From NCBI GenBank assembly GCA_033002965.1, contig JAURVB010014610.1:434001-498000 (forward strand): a DNA stretch of 64,000 bases. The letters are read 5' to 3'. The position numbers were made by a program, and so were the translations under genes. Source of the DNA: Piper betle (Eukaryota > Streptophyta > Magnoliopsida > Piperales > Piperaceae). This document shows, piece after piece, positions 53,401 to 63,082 of this stretch. Position 1 is the stretch's first letter. Every line of letters begins with the position of its first letter. The notes under the pieces are model-generated. The model made no database searches and was not told the origin of the DNA. It worked only from the letters and a program-made list of their open reading frames with translations.

Positions 53401-55383
53401 ATCTCCCATTCAATTGAAACCAACCATGATGAATCTATAAAAATTTAATTTTTATTCCAAGTGTCAATATAAAATTCAGGAGATGTTTTTGACTCTTTGT
53501 TATTCATTCCTTGGATAGAAGAATTTATACACATTAACTTCTTATCTAATAGCTTGTGAAGAACAAAATTTTCAAAGCTTTTCTTTACTGTTAGGCATAT
53601 CTGGTTGGTACGTGTAATATAAGATTTTTTTTCATTTTCCAAATCAGCTTTAAACTAGTATAAATGGACATGGTTATAAAAGGTTTTGGCTAGGGCAAAG
53701 GCACAACCTTTAGAAATTAGAAAATTAATTAACACCAATTCAGCTATCGCAATTTGCCACTTGAGCTGGTAAAAACATTAAAACGCATTCTTTTATCAAT
53801 CATTATTTATTAGTCTTATCACATAGATTAAGGATAAGTTTTCATTATTAACGCTATCTTTAACACTTCCCCATTTATCATATTTGAACATTTTTATGAA
53901 AAATAATGTCGATAAATATTGATATAATCATGCAAGGCTGTAGAAAAAATCGTGATATTACAACTAAATTAAGAAGCATTAAATGTGAATGTCATTCGAG
54001 TTTCAATTTTCTAAGATATTAGATGATTAAGGTGTAAGGCGTTATAGCATATTACTGCTCTAAATTATATTACTAGAAATAAATTGTAACAATTGATTTA
54101 TCCGTCTCTTTTTTATATATTTTTGTTTAATGGAATATGTTTTGTTATTTACAAAATATATTTACTTATTAGGGAGCTCAAAGGCCATTGGTCTTATGAA
54201 AAATATGAAGATTCGATCAAGCAAAATACACCAAAAATAATAATAAAATAAATCAAATTATTATATTCTGTTTTTTTCATTTAACTAGATTTTATCTTTA
54301 AAAAAAGGTCTTATCTCATTATTTCATGCAGGTATTTATCCATAAAATTAATTTTCATTTATCTTTCGTTGTAATTAGATTATGTTTAGAAATCAAAGTC
54401 TATCTTATTATCTTAAGACGATTAATTAATGTGCATGCATGTATCTAATGTAGATTCGGAAGGGAACACTCCTTTATGGGAGGCAATGCTGGGCGGCCAT
54501 GACTCGGTGGCCAAGCTCCTCGACAGACAACGGCGCCGTCCTTACCTCCGGTGACGTCGGCAGCTACGCCTGCACCGCGGCTGAGCAGAACAACGTCCCC
54601 CTCCTCCGTGCCATTGTGGACCTTGGCGGCGACGTCGCCCTCCCCCGCGGGGCCACGGGCAATACCGCCCTCCACCTCGCCGTCTGCGAGGGCAACGCTG
54701 AGGTGGTGCAGTTCCTGCTCGACCACGGTGCCGACGCCGACAAGCCGGACCTGGATGGGTGGACGCCGCGACGACCTCGCTGAGCAGCAAGGCCACGAGG
54801 AGATCAAATCCATGTTCAAAACCCTGAAAAAAGCACTCCAATCTCCAATTCACCATTCCGTCCATGGATCAGCTACCAAGTGCCAATCTTTCTTGGGAAG
54901 GTATCGAAGCGAGCCGGTCTTGATCAGACGTTATTCAAGCGATATCAAACGCGAAATGCCGCCGTGGGAGAATACTCAGAGTTTCAATCGTAGGCGCAAG
55001 GTTAACAACTTCCACAACTCTCTATTTGGTGTCATGACTGCTGCCCATGCAAGCTTGCAGAGAACAGGTTCCATGGCCATGGAAGGTGGTGCACGTAGTT
55101 GCCAGGGAATGAGGGAGTACCCGATTCGAATTACGATGAGTTGCATGGGGAGGGAGGAGATGGGGGGAAGTTGGTGCTGCTGCCGGCCTCCATGGAAGAG
55201 CTGGTGCAGCTTGGGGTGAAGAAGTTTGGGGTTGTGGCTCACAAAGTTGTAACTGTAGATAGAGTAGAGGTAGATGACATAGAGCTGGTTAGAGACGGTG
55301 ATCATCTTGTTCTTGTTAGGGATGGTGGAGGAGATTTGGGGGACGGGGATCATGGAGCTGTAGCTAGCGTGGATGATGGGTGA
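50464..55383 (+). pseudogene. AKT1-type Shaker inward K+ channel pseudogene
   Basis: Exons lie at 50464-50640, 50922-51288, 51388-51445, 51537-51835, 51916-52161, 52246-52343, 52438-52468, 52558-52734, 52817-53011, 53140-53216 and 54454-55383. They cover the N-terminus (ISPFDRRLR), S1-S3, S4 (MLRLWRLRRVGSLFGR), S5-pore-S6, the C-linker (RDTIQAAANFATRN), the cyclic-nucleotide-binding region (YFPPRK, GDIFGEIGVLCYRPQLFTVR), ankyrin repeats (RTALHIAAS-type, DVGSYACTAAEQNN) and the C-terminal KHA domain (GKLVLLPASMEELVQLGVKK). Lesions are many: a 1-nt insertion in S1 near 50956; loss of about 7 codons before the filter; a 1-nt insertion near 51680; filter GYGD changed to GNSD; and 1-nt indels near 51822, 52285, 53160, 54522, 54769 and 55155. 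Splice sites and exon order survive, so it decayed in place. The donor at 51289 is GC (AG|GCAAGT). No working channel can be made from this sequence. Confidence 0.9.
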
Positions 55384-55599
55384 ATTGGGTAAATAATATA
55401 AGATCAACAATTGTATATATTTCTTTGATTTTGTTCCCCGTATGCATGGCAAAGCCGTGATAAAAGGCCAGCTTTCCATTAATGTGTACTCTTTTGTGAG
55501 TAAAGAACAATATATTAGCATTTTCTTGATTTTCTCATAGGCTAATTTGCTTGTTGAGAGAGAAAAAAATCAAAGAACTAAAAATATACAATTGTTGAT

Positions 55600-56110
55600 C
55601 TTAATACCCATTTCACCCATCATCCACACTCCCCACACATCCATCCCCCAGGCCCCAAATCTTCACCATCCCTGAGAAGATCTACTCTATCTACAGTCAC
55701 AACCCCAAACTTCTTCTCCCCAAGCTGCACCAGCTCTTTCATGGAGGCCGGCAGCAGCACCTACTTCCACCGCCCCCCACCCCACCCCCCCCCCCCCCCA
55801 CCCCATCTCCTCCCTCCCCATGCAACTCATCGTAATCCGAATCGGGTACTCCCTCATTCCCTGCCAACTTGCACCACCTTCCATGGCGGCCACGGAGCCC
55901 GTCCTGTGCAAGCTTGCATGGGCAGCAGTCATGACACCAAACCGAGAGTTGTGGAAGTTGTTAACCTTGCGGCTATGATTGAAGCTCTGATCAGTATTAC
56001 CCAATGGCGGCATTTCACGGTTGATATTGCTCGAATTACGTCTGATCATGGCCTGCTCGCTTCTATACGGCCTTCCCTCAAAAACTTGAAAACCATGGCG
56101 TACTTACCTC
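55600..56110 (-). pseudogene. inverted 3' fragment of the K+ channel gene
   Basis: On the minus strand this reads the channel C-terminus again: MIRRNSSNINREMPPLGNTD, then NNFHNSRFGVMTAAHASLHR, then REYPIRITMSCMGREEMG. This corresponds to the region of the main pseudogene from about 54930 to 55160. A G-rich run (poly-C on the plus strand) then interrupts the KHA domain, and part of KHA is deleted. It has no promoter, transmembrane or ankyrin exons of its own. It is the second arm of the inverted repeat. Confidence 0.85.
55777..55804. repeat. poly-C tract (G-run on minus strand)
   Basis: Nearly pure C for about 28 bases with single A breaks. The complementary G runs could form a G-quadruplex. 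The tract lies where the inverted fragment departs from the intact KHA sequence. Confidence 0.85.
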
Positions 56111-56337
56111 GGAATTAGATTGATGTGATTGACGTCTTGGTTGATTTGATTTTAATTAGAACGAAAGAAATCAATTTGCCACGACCTAAATATCCAAAAA
56201 ATCCATCATAAAACGCCGTGGGAGAGACAACCTAAACTCTCTTAATTTATATTCCATAAAAAACACATGGACAGACATGTGGGGGTTCTTATTTATATAT
56301 AAATAATATAGGACTCATATCCTAATTTGGAACTCTT

Positions 56338-56715
56338 CTAAAACATATTTATTTAATAAATAGGATTTTCTCTTAGCTTATCTTAATAAAAGTTAAACAT
56401 AAATTTAAAATTCTCTTTATATTGGGCATATTCTAAAACAAATTTATTTAATTAATAGGATTTTCTCTTAGCTTATCTTAATAAAAGTTAAACATAAATT
56501 TAAAATTCTCTTTATATTGGGCATATTCTAAAACATATTTATTTAATTAATAGGATTTCTCTTAGCTTATCTTATAAAAGTTAAACATAAATTTAAAATT
56601 CTCTGTATATTCGGCATATTCTAAAACATATTTATTTAATTAATAGGATTTTCTCTTAGCTTATCTTAATAAAAGTTAAACATAAATTTAAAATTATCTT
56701 TATATTGGGCATATT
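56338..56715. repeat. 4-copy 95-bp tandem array
   Basis: CTAAAACATATTTATTTAAT, then TAGGATTTTCTCTTAGCTTA and AAAGTTAAACATAAATTTAA repeat from 56338, 56433, 56528 and 56621, and the next unit breaks off at 56716. The copies are nearly identical, so the array is young. Confidence 0.95.
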
Positions 56716-57179
56716 CTAAAACTATGGGCCAGCATTCATGAAAAAGATCGGTACTTAGCAGCTGATCCATGGAAAGAGTAGTGAATTGGACATTGGAGTG
56801 CTTATTCTCCTTCCTTTTTTAAAAAAAAATTATGCATATATAATTGCCACGCAGAAAAGGTGATTAAACCAAGCTGACTCGTGAGCATATATATTCAGCT
56901 TGATTTGATTTAAAACTTGGTTCAAAACTCATGTTCGATACATTCAACTTTGAACAAGTAATCGGCTATATGATGCTAATTACGAAACAATAGAAAGAGT
57001 TCAATTTGAACTTTCATTAATAGACTTATCAACAAGCAATGGCTAAGTCAACTCTAAAACTAATTAAATCAAATACATGCCAATAATAAACACTTAGAAT
57101 CTTGGTTTTTAGAATATAATCAGTCACTAACCCACATGATGCACGGCTTAAGGATTCAAAATAAATCCTAATTATAATA

Positions 57180-57900
57180 TAAATTAAAAAATTCTAATTA
57201 TAATAGAAAAATATTTAAAAGATTTAAAATAAATCTTAATTACCATAGAAAAATAATATTTTTACTAATAAAAAATAAAAAGGTACTATTATAAAATAAT
57301 TAAAAGACAAGTGGCAAAATAAATCCTTATTACAATAGAAAAGTATTAAAGGATTTGAAATAATTCCTAATTATAATAAAAATAAAATAATTTTTTTACT
57401 AATAAGAAATAAAAATAGTATTGTAAAATAATTAGATAAAACATGGCAGCACATTTGGAAAACAAATCCTAATTACAATGGTAAGGTATTAAATGATTTG
57501 AAACAAATCCCAATTATAATAAAAAAGTAAAATTTTTACTAATAAGAAATAAAAGATAATACTGTAAAATAATTAAAGGACATGTGACAACACTTTATTA
57601 AAAATCCTCTATTTTATATATTAGTATAAATATTAGATGAGACATGACAAAACAGATCATAATTACAATAAAAAAGTATTAAAGGATTCAAAACAAATCT
57701 TAATTAAAATAAACAATAACATATTTACTAATAAAAAGTAAAGATTAATATCATAAAATAATTAGATTATTTGTGGCAGCACACATGGTAAAACAAATCT
57801 TATCACAATAGAAAAGTAAATTTTTTACTAATAAAAAATAAATGATAATATTAGAAAATAAATAGAAAACACGTGATAATACTATATTAGATATTTTCTG
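57180..57900. repeat. degenerate ~100-190-bp AT-rich tandem array
   Basis: TTTTTACTAATAA(A/G)AAATAAA followed by ATAAAATAATTA and a short GTGGCA/GTGACA motif recurs near 57255, 57390, 57530, 57720 and 57818. Each unit also has AAATCCTAATTA-AATAGAAAAGTATTAAA. This is an old, diverged array. Confidence 0.7.
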
Positions 57901-58426
57901 TTTTATATATTAGTATATATATATAAAGTTAGATTTCGTGTCAAATTGAATTAAGTTACTTATTTAAAAATAAGATTTTGTTTTAGACGCAATCTTCCTC
58001 TCTCACCAGCACAGATCTAATTTGATTTAGAAACAAGATTAGCATGAGCAAAGTGGGCCTGGGCCTAGCTCAAGTACAGCCCTACAAACTGCACGAGCAA
58101 AGGCTATAGGTTGCTAAGACTCCAGAGTTTAGGGCCCATAGGCCGTATAGCGAATGTTTAATCCACGAGCGAATTGGTTGGGCTTGGGCCACAGTATAGT
58201 GGGCTGGACAGACAAGGTTGAGGATCGATATAACCTTCACTATAGTGGGCCATAGCATAGTGGGCTCGGTAAGCGGAGTGGTGTTAATAAAGAACCTCCC
58301 TGAATGACGCCAAGGGAGGGGAAATGGGTTGAGAGTGAACCTCAGCAGCGGCCGAAGGGGAGATAAAAATGGGTTGAGAGCAAACTTCATCGGAGTAGTG
58401 TTAGGGAAGAGCCTCTATGGATGACT

Positions 58427-58932
58427 AGGGGTGTAAACGAGACGAGTAAGGATGTGTTTGAATTTGATATAATTTTTAACAAATATATTTGAGCTTGTTT
58501 AAGTGCTCGATGAGTTTTAATATATTATGAGTCGAGTTGAGCTCACACAAAATTTATGGTATTTGGGTTTGAATTGTATTTAACTTTTTATATTTTCGAG
58601 TCAAACTCAAGCCGAGTGAATAATTATACTTAGTTTGTGCTCGATTTATATTGGATCAATTTTTTTTTCTAATACTATATAAGTTTAATGTGATCTCAAT
58701 AGTATTGATGAACTGAGTCGAGCCAAGTATTTTTTTGAGTTTGAATATTTAAGTTCGAATTTCGATTTAAGTTGAACTGAATACTCCTTAGTTCAAATTC
58801 TGTTTGTTATTCAACGAACTATTTATTTTGAGCCGAGTATTTTTTTTAACACAAAATTAACAAGTACGAGTTTAAGTTGAACCTAGTCGAACGTAAAATA
58901 ATCGTGAGCCAGCTTGGCTTATTTACACCCCT
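58427..58932. mobile_element. non-autonomous hAT-like element (MITE)
   Basis: The ends are AGGGGTGTAAAC and, in reverse complement, AGGGGTGTAAAT: 11 of 12 terminal bases match. The flanking octamers GGATGACT and AAATGACA are weakly alike, consistent with an old 8-bp target duplication. The interior is rich in GAGC/TCGAG words with no coding capacity. Related degenerate copies occur at 2640 and elsewhere in the window. Confidence 0.65.
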
Positions 58933-58984
58933 AAATGACACAGAAGGAGATAAATTTGATTCACCGGTTGAAACGATTATGGGT

Positions 58985-59433
58985 CTAGTTGAGATTGTTT
59001 AAGTGCTTGATGAATTTTAATATATTATGGGTCTAGTTGAGCTTGTCTAAAATTTATGATATTTAGGTTTGACTCGTATTTGACTTGTTATGTTTTCGAG
59101 CCGAGTTCGAGCCCAGTGAATGATTATGCTTGGTTTGTGCTCGATTTATTTTAGATCAAAAATTTCTTTCTAACACTATATAAGTTTAATGTGACCTCAA
59201 TAATATTGAACAACTGAGTTGAGCCGAGTATTTTTTTAATTTTGAATACTCAAACTCGAATTTCAATCTAAGCTAAGCCGAATACTCCTTAGCTCAAGTT
59301 CTGTTTGTTACTCATCGAGTTATTTATTTTCAATTGAGTATTTTTTCGAACACAAAATTAATAAGTATGAGTTTAAGCCGAATTTAATTGAACGTAAAAT
59401 AATCGCGAGCCAACTTCGCTTGTTTACACCCCT
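58985..59433. mobile_element. second copy of the hAT-like element, 5'-truncated
   Basis: From GTTTAAGTGCTTGATGAATT to TGTTTACACCCCTAAATGAC this repeats the neighbouring element and its 3' flank (GAGATAAATCTGATTCACCG) about 503 bases later, but lacks the first ~70 bases. Shared 3' flank shows tandem duplication, not a separate insertion. Confidence 0.75.
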
Positions 59434-60071
59434 AAATGACATGAAAGGAGATAAATCTGATTCACCGGTTGAGAGCGAACTTCAGTGAAGTAACGTTAAC
59501 GAAGAACCTCCCTAAATGACACTAGTAGAAATAAATAGGGCCGAGAGCGAACTTCCTTGGATGACAGGAACCTTGAACCTTCATAGATGACACCGAAAGA
59601 TAAATTGGGTTGAGAACGAACTTTCCTGGATGACAACAGGGAAGATATACAGATTGAAAACCCGAGACGTCTCGTGAGGAGAGGGTATTCCACTCTAAGA
59701 GAGTAAGCTCGCCCCAACAAGTTTTACCAGTAAAACTTTACTATACTGAGCCGTCACAGCTACTTCCAAACGTTTGATATTAAAAAAAACGCAACTATCA
59801 ACAATTAATAAGTAATAATTATTCTGAACTTAGGTAGCTTGGTTGTATCCACCATTTTTTTTTATTTCAATAATTCACAATTTATACCAAACTTTCAATG
59901 ATCGTATCCATCACTGGTGATTGTCAAAAGTATAGAAGGAGAGAACCGGAGACTATTCTACCTCACGTGGGCGTCTAACTTTTAACCTTTTCCTATAGTT
60001 TATAAGACTTTGTCAGCTTCCAGAAATGGGGTATATGCAGAGGATGTTGCACAGAGAGAGCTAGAGAAGAC

Positions 60072-62495
60072 ATGGGGAAGGAGATCCAAGGGAGGAGGGA
60101 GATGGGTATAGGCCTCTCCCATCTATTTCTCCTTAGCTTCCTCTCACACCTCTCTTGGGTCTTCTCCTTTACTGCTCCTTCCCATGGTAAAAGTCTTTCT
60201 CTTCTCTTTGTTTCCACCCAGCTAGCTAGCTATTCCCCTCCAATTTCTGTGCTAATCCTGCTTTGTTTTTATCGTTTTTTCGACCTGGTTAGTGTTGAAT
60301 CTTAGTTATATACTTGTTTTTGGATTGTCATCCTTTTCTCGAATTTCCTTCGTTTTTACATATTGTCGGTGGATCCCTTTCTAAGCTGTTTCCAGACATT
60401 ATTGCTAATTGGATGCTGAGGAATGACTATAGAAGTTGATAATTAGATGTTATTGGTTTGATAAACGCAAGTTGTGGCACACTGTTTTTTATTTATTTCT
60501 GAAGATTCAGAAAAAATTTTGAGCTATTGGCATCAGATTCATGATATGGCCAATCTTGTAATAAACGACATTGCAACTTTTAGTGCTATATCTTTGTAAT
60601 GAATTGACCACCACGTCATTTTGTTTTTGGTTTTGCTAGGTTGTTTCTGGACTGAAACCTGTCAAAGCAAATGGATTGGAGGATGTGGAATGGGAAATGT
60701 CATTGTAGATCAATCAGATGATTGCCATGGGCTCTGCTCCAGTTTCAAAGTATCCACCATGCCTTCCCTTCCACACGCACTTTCGCTGCTGCAAACCAGG
60801 TACAAACTTATCAGATGAATAAGACTGACAAATGAATGTGTTATTTAGCTAGATTGTTTCATGGCCCGAAAAAGATTTTTGGAAACAACAATAAAAACTG
60901 TTGCACATTGGTCAGCCACTATTGAATTTTAATTGTCTTGTGCTCTTTGTGATTCTCACTATTAGGTGTTCTATTTGCAGAAAGACCAATGGTGACAGAT
61001 AAGTGTGTGAAATGTGAGAACAGAATAGACTATGGAGATGAGTTTATATGCTGTACGGACTGCTCAGATCCTTATGTCACTGATAAGAGCACTAAACTTG
61101 GTTATTGCAAGACTGGTGCAGAGTCTTGCTGTCCAAGCAAAGCCGCGAGGTACTAATGTAGTTCTTTAAAGATACAGTTCTTGCAATGGGGGAGTTATAG
61201 CACTTAACTCTTTCGGCGACCATGCTCATTGCGGCAAGTAAATAGTGGCCACTTTCAATGTAAATGAGATTTTATTCTACCTCAATTTATCTCATCTCTG
61301 GCCGGCAATCTGTGTACTTCAAAATTGTACAACGAAAATATTTTCCATGCAATTGCATATTGTAAATGTGATGCTTCTTGACGTCTGTGAGTTACAATCA
61401 TTTGCTAAGCTGATTCATGGTTCTGAGTTTCATTTGTGTACTTTTAATACCTCTTCTTAATACAGAAGTTTTCAACTGGATTCCTGGCCCATGGATGGCA
61501 TGTTCTTCTCCTTGTGATGGTGGGATGCGTTACCGGGATGTGGGCTGTTTTGGGAGCATTGAGAATGTGCCTAGTGCACGGTATCCTGTTGATGACAAGA
61601 TGTGCTCAAATGGAAAGATGGTATGGTAGCTTACCAGTTTGATTGATGTTTTATTTTGTTTAGCTCATGTGTTATTGTCTAGTGGTGTTAAACTACCGCG
61701 AACACTTTCCACTGTATACTGTTGCTAGTATCTTTATTTGCACAGAACAATTTCCTGTATTTATCTATAGAAGACATTCTTATGGTCAGTACAAGGGAAA
61801 AGAAACTACTATAGTTAGAGTGTTATCTAAGCTTCTTGTTGTAGATGTTCATATCTGTTGCACATATCTATTAATGTATGGCCTGCAGTGTATGACTTGG
61901 TTGATGTCTAAACTTAAGAACTTCTGGTCTGTCTCGTGACTGATTTTCGTTGATATATGTTGCAGCCTGTAAAGCAGGAACCTTGTAATATGTTTAGCTG
62001 TGATGACCTTGTGGAGAGTGGTGAAAACATGGATGAACGCGGTGGGATGTCTGGTTGGCTAGTTGCACTTATCATTCTTACGGGGCTTTTAGTCATTGGT
62101 GGCATTGGATTTGTTGGTTATACATATTACAAGAGGTAATACTTAGAAGCTTTCCAATTTGATATATGCAACATCTTAGTGAAAGAGTATGCGTTCATAT
62201 AGTTTCTGGGGCATTTTGTTTTCTTTGTAGAAGTTCATAAAATTCTTGACGAATCATGGCCTAAGAAATTTAGGTATCATAAGGCGCCTTGATTGCAATG
62301 CTGGAAGCATAAATGGCAGCCTAAAGCACCATTTTGTGATTTTATTAAGAAAGAAAACTAAAATTTTCTTCCCTGATTTGCTTTTGTTTATACTGGTAAA
62401 GAATCAGAAGTCTTAGCTTGCGACATTACTTGTTTGACAGGAGAGCATCATCACAAAGTGGATTTGTGTACATAATGTTGCAAGGCTATGCCTAA
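60072..62495 (+). CDS. secreted/type I membrane protein with TSP1-like module, two frameshifts
   Basis: Exons: 60072-60186, 60640-60799, 60981-61149, 61466-61620, 61966-62135 and 62441-62495. A signal peptide (LSHLFLLSFLSHLSWVFSFT) leads a cysteine-rich ectodomain (TETCQSKWIGGCGMGN, CVKCENRIDYGDEFICCTDC). A thrombospondin-type-1-like module follows (WIPGPWMACSSPCDGGMRYR, then DKMCSNGKM and QEPCNMFSC). Next come a single transmembrane helix (GWLVALIILTGLLVIGGIGF) and a short tail (YTYYKRRASSQSGF). The exon phases join only if one base is removed in exon 2 (A run near 60748) and one in exon 3 (T pair near 61126). As written, translation stops early in exon 3. Both sites are short homopolymers, so assembly error is a serious alternative. 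Without them the protein would be about 273 residues. The function of this plant family is unknown to me; an extracellular receptor or adhesion role is only inference. Confidence 0.75.
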
Positions 62496-63080
62496 GATGG
62501 AGTTCTCTCCCTTTGCCATGCTAGTTTTCTTATCATGTATAACCTTGATTATTGCTCAGGGTAAGTGTACAATGTTTGTTTTTCGCTAGGAATCGGAGGC
62601 TCCAGCGAGTCTCTGATAACATTCTTATTGTTGGTTGATTGTTTCAAAATATTTATCATTATTATCCGATTATGGAGATACCAGTTTCAGGTCTTTACTT
62701 GGCGGTGATTGCTCGTGTTGAGTTTTGGTGTTAAATTGCCAACTCAGTTCTCATAGAAGAATTTTTTCAAGTAGTTTGTTTACCAGAAAGAACAAGAAAG
62801 AAGAGCATGTGACATCATAGCAAGAATAAATTTATTTAAACTTTGCCCCAAATGGTTGATAATCCATAAAATCTGCTGTTATAGGGAACAGTTTAAATAC
62901 ATGAAGGTGAAGCTCCTCCTATCATACAAAAAAAAAGCTCCAATTGTGGATGATAGAATTTGCCTCATGAAGACAATGTTGGCAAAAAAATACTAAGCTT
63001 CGCCCAAAAAAGTTGAGCATAGCTTCAACCTTTATGCAGAACAATAAATTCAACAATCATCGTTTAACTACTCGAGTGGT
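62496..63080. other. short intergenic stretch between convergent genes
   Basis: 3' UTR side of the TSP1-like gene (+) and of the PPR gene (-). Nothing else was seen. Confidence 0.5.
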
Positions 63081-63082
63081 TG

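Larger units (their letters stand above)
54890..56110. repeat. ~1.2-kb inverted repeat built from the K+ channel 3' end
   Basis: Arm 1 (about 54890-55433, plus) carries the channel C-terminus and ends with AAGATCAACAATTGTATATA and TTTCTTTGATTTT. Arm 2 (about 55564-56110) is its diverged reverse complement, ending AAAAATCAAAG...TATACAATTGTTGATCTT. The loop is about 130 bases. Arm 2 lacks part of the KHA region and carries a poly-C run. The match extends beyond the coding sequence into 3' flank, so the duplication is genomic. A through-transcript would fold into a long imperfect hairpin. Confidence 0.85.
58262..59720. repeat. minisatellite interrupted by mobile elements
   Basis: The motif GAACCTCCCT(A/G)AATGAC-CC-AAGG-GA-AAATGGGTTGAGAGCGAACTTCA recurs before (58285-58420) and after (59470-59680) the hAT-like elements. 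The elements therefore inserted into, or were co-duplicated with, an existing tandem array. Confidence 0.6.
56120..60060. other. intergenic repeat-rich region
   Basis: No gene. It contains a 95-bp array (56338-56715), a degenerate AT-rich array (57180-57900), a ~70-80-bp minisatellite split by a hAT-like element (58262-59720) and, at the right edge, the promoter side of the TSP1-like gene. Confidence 0.55.

Noticed and set aside
61178..61237. possible extra 60-nt exon in the TSP1-like gene
   Set aside because: It keeps an open frame with two cysteines, but the intron before it would be only 28 nt, and it does not repair the phase needed by the next exon.
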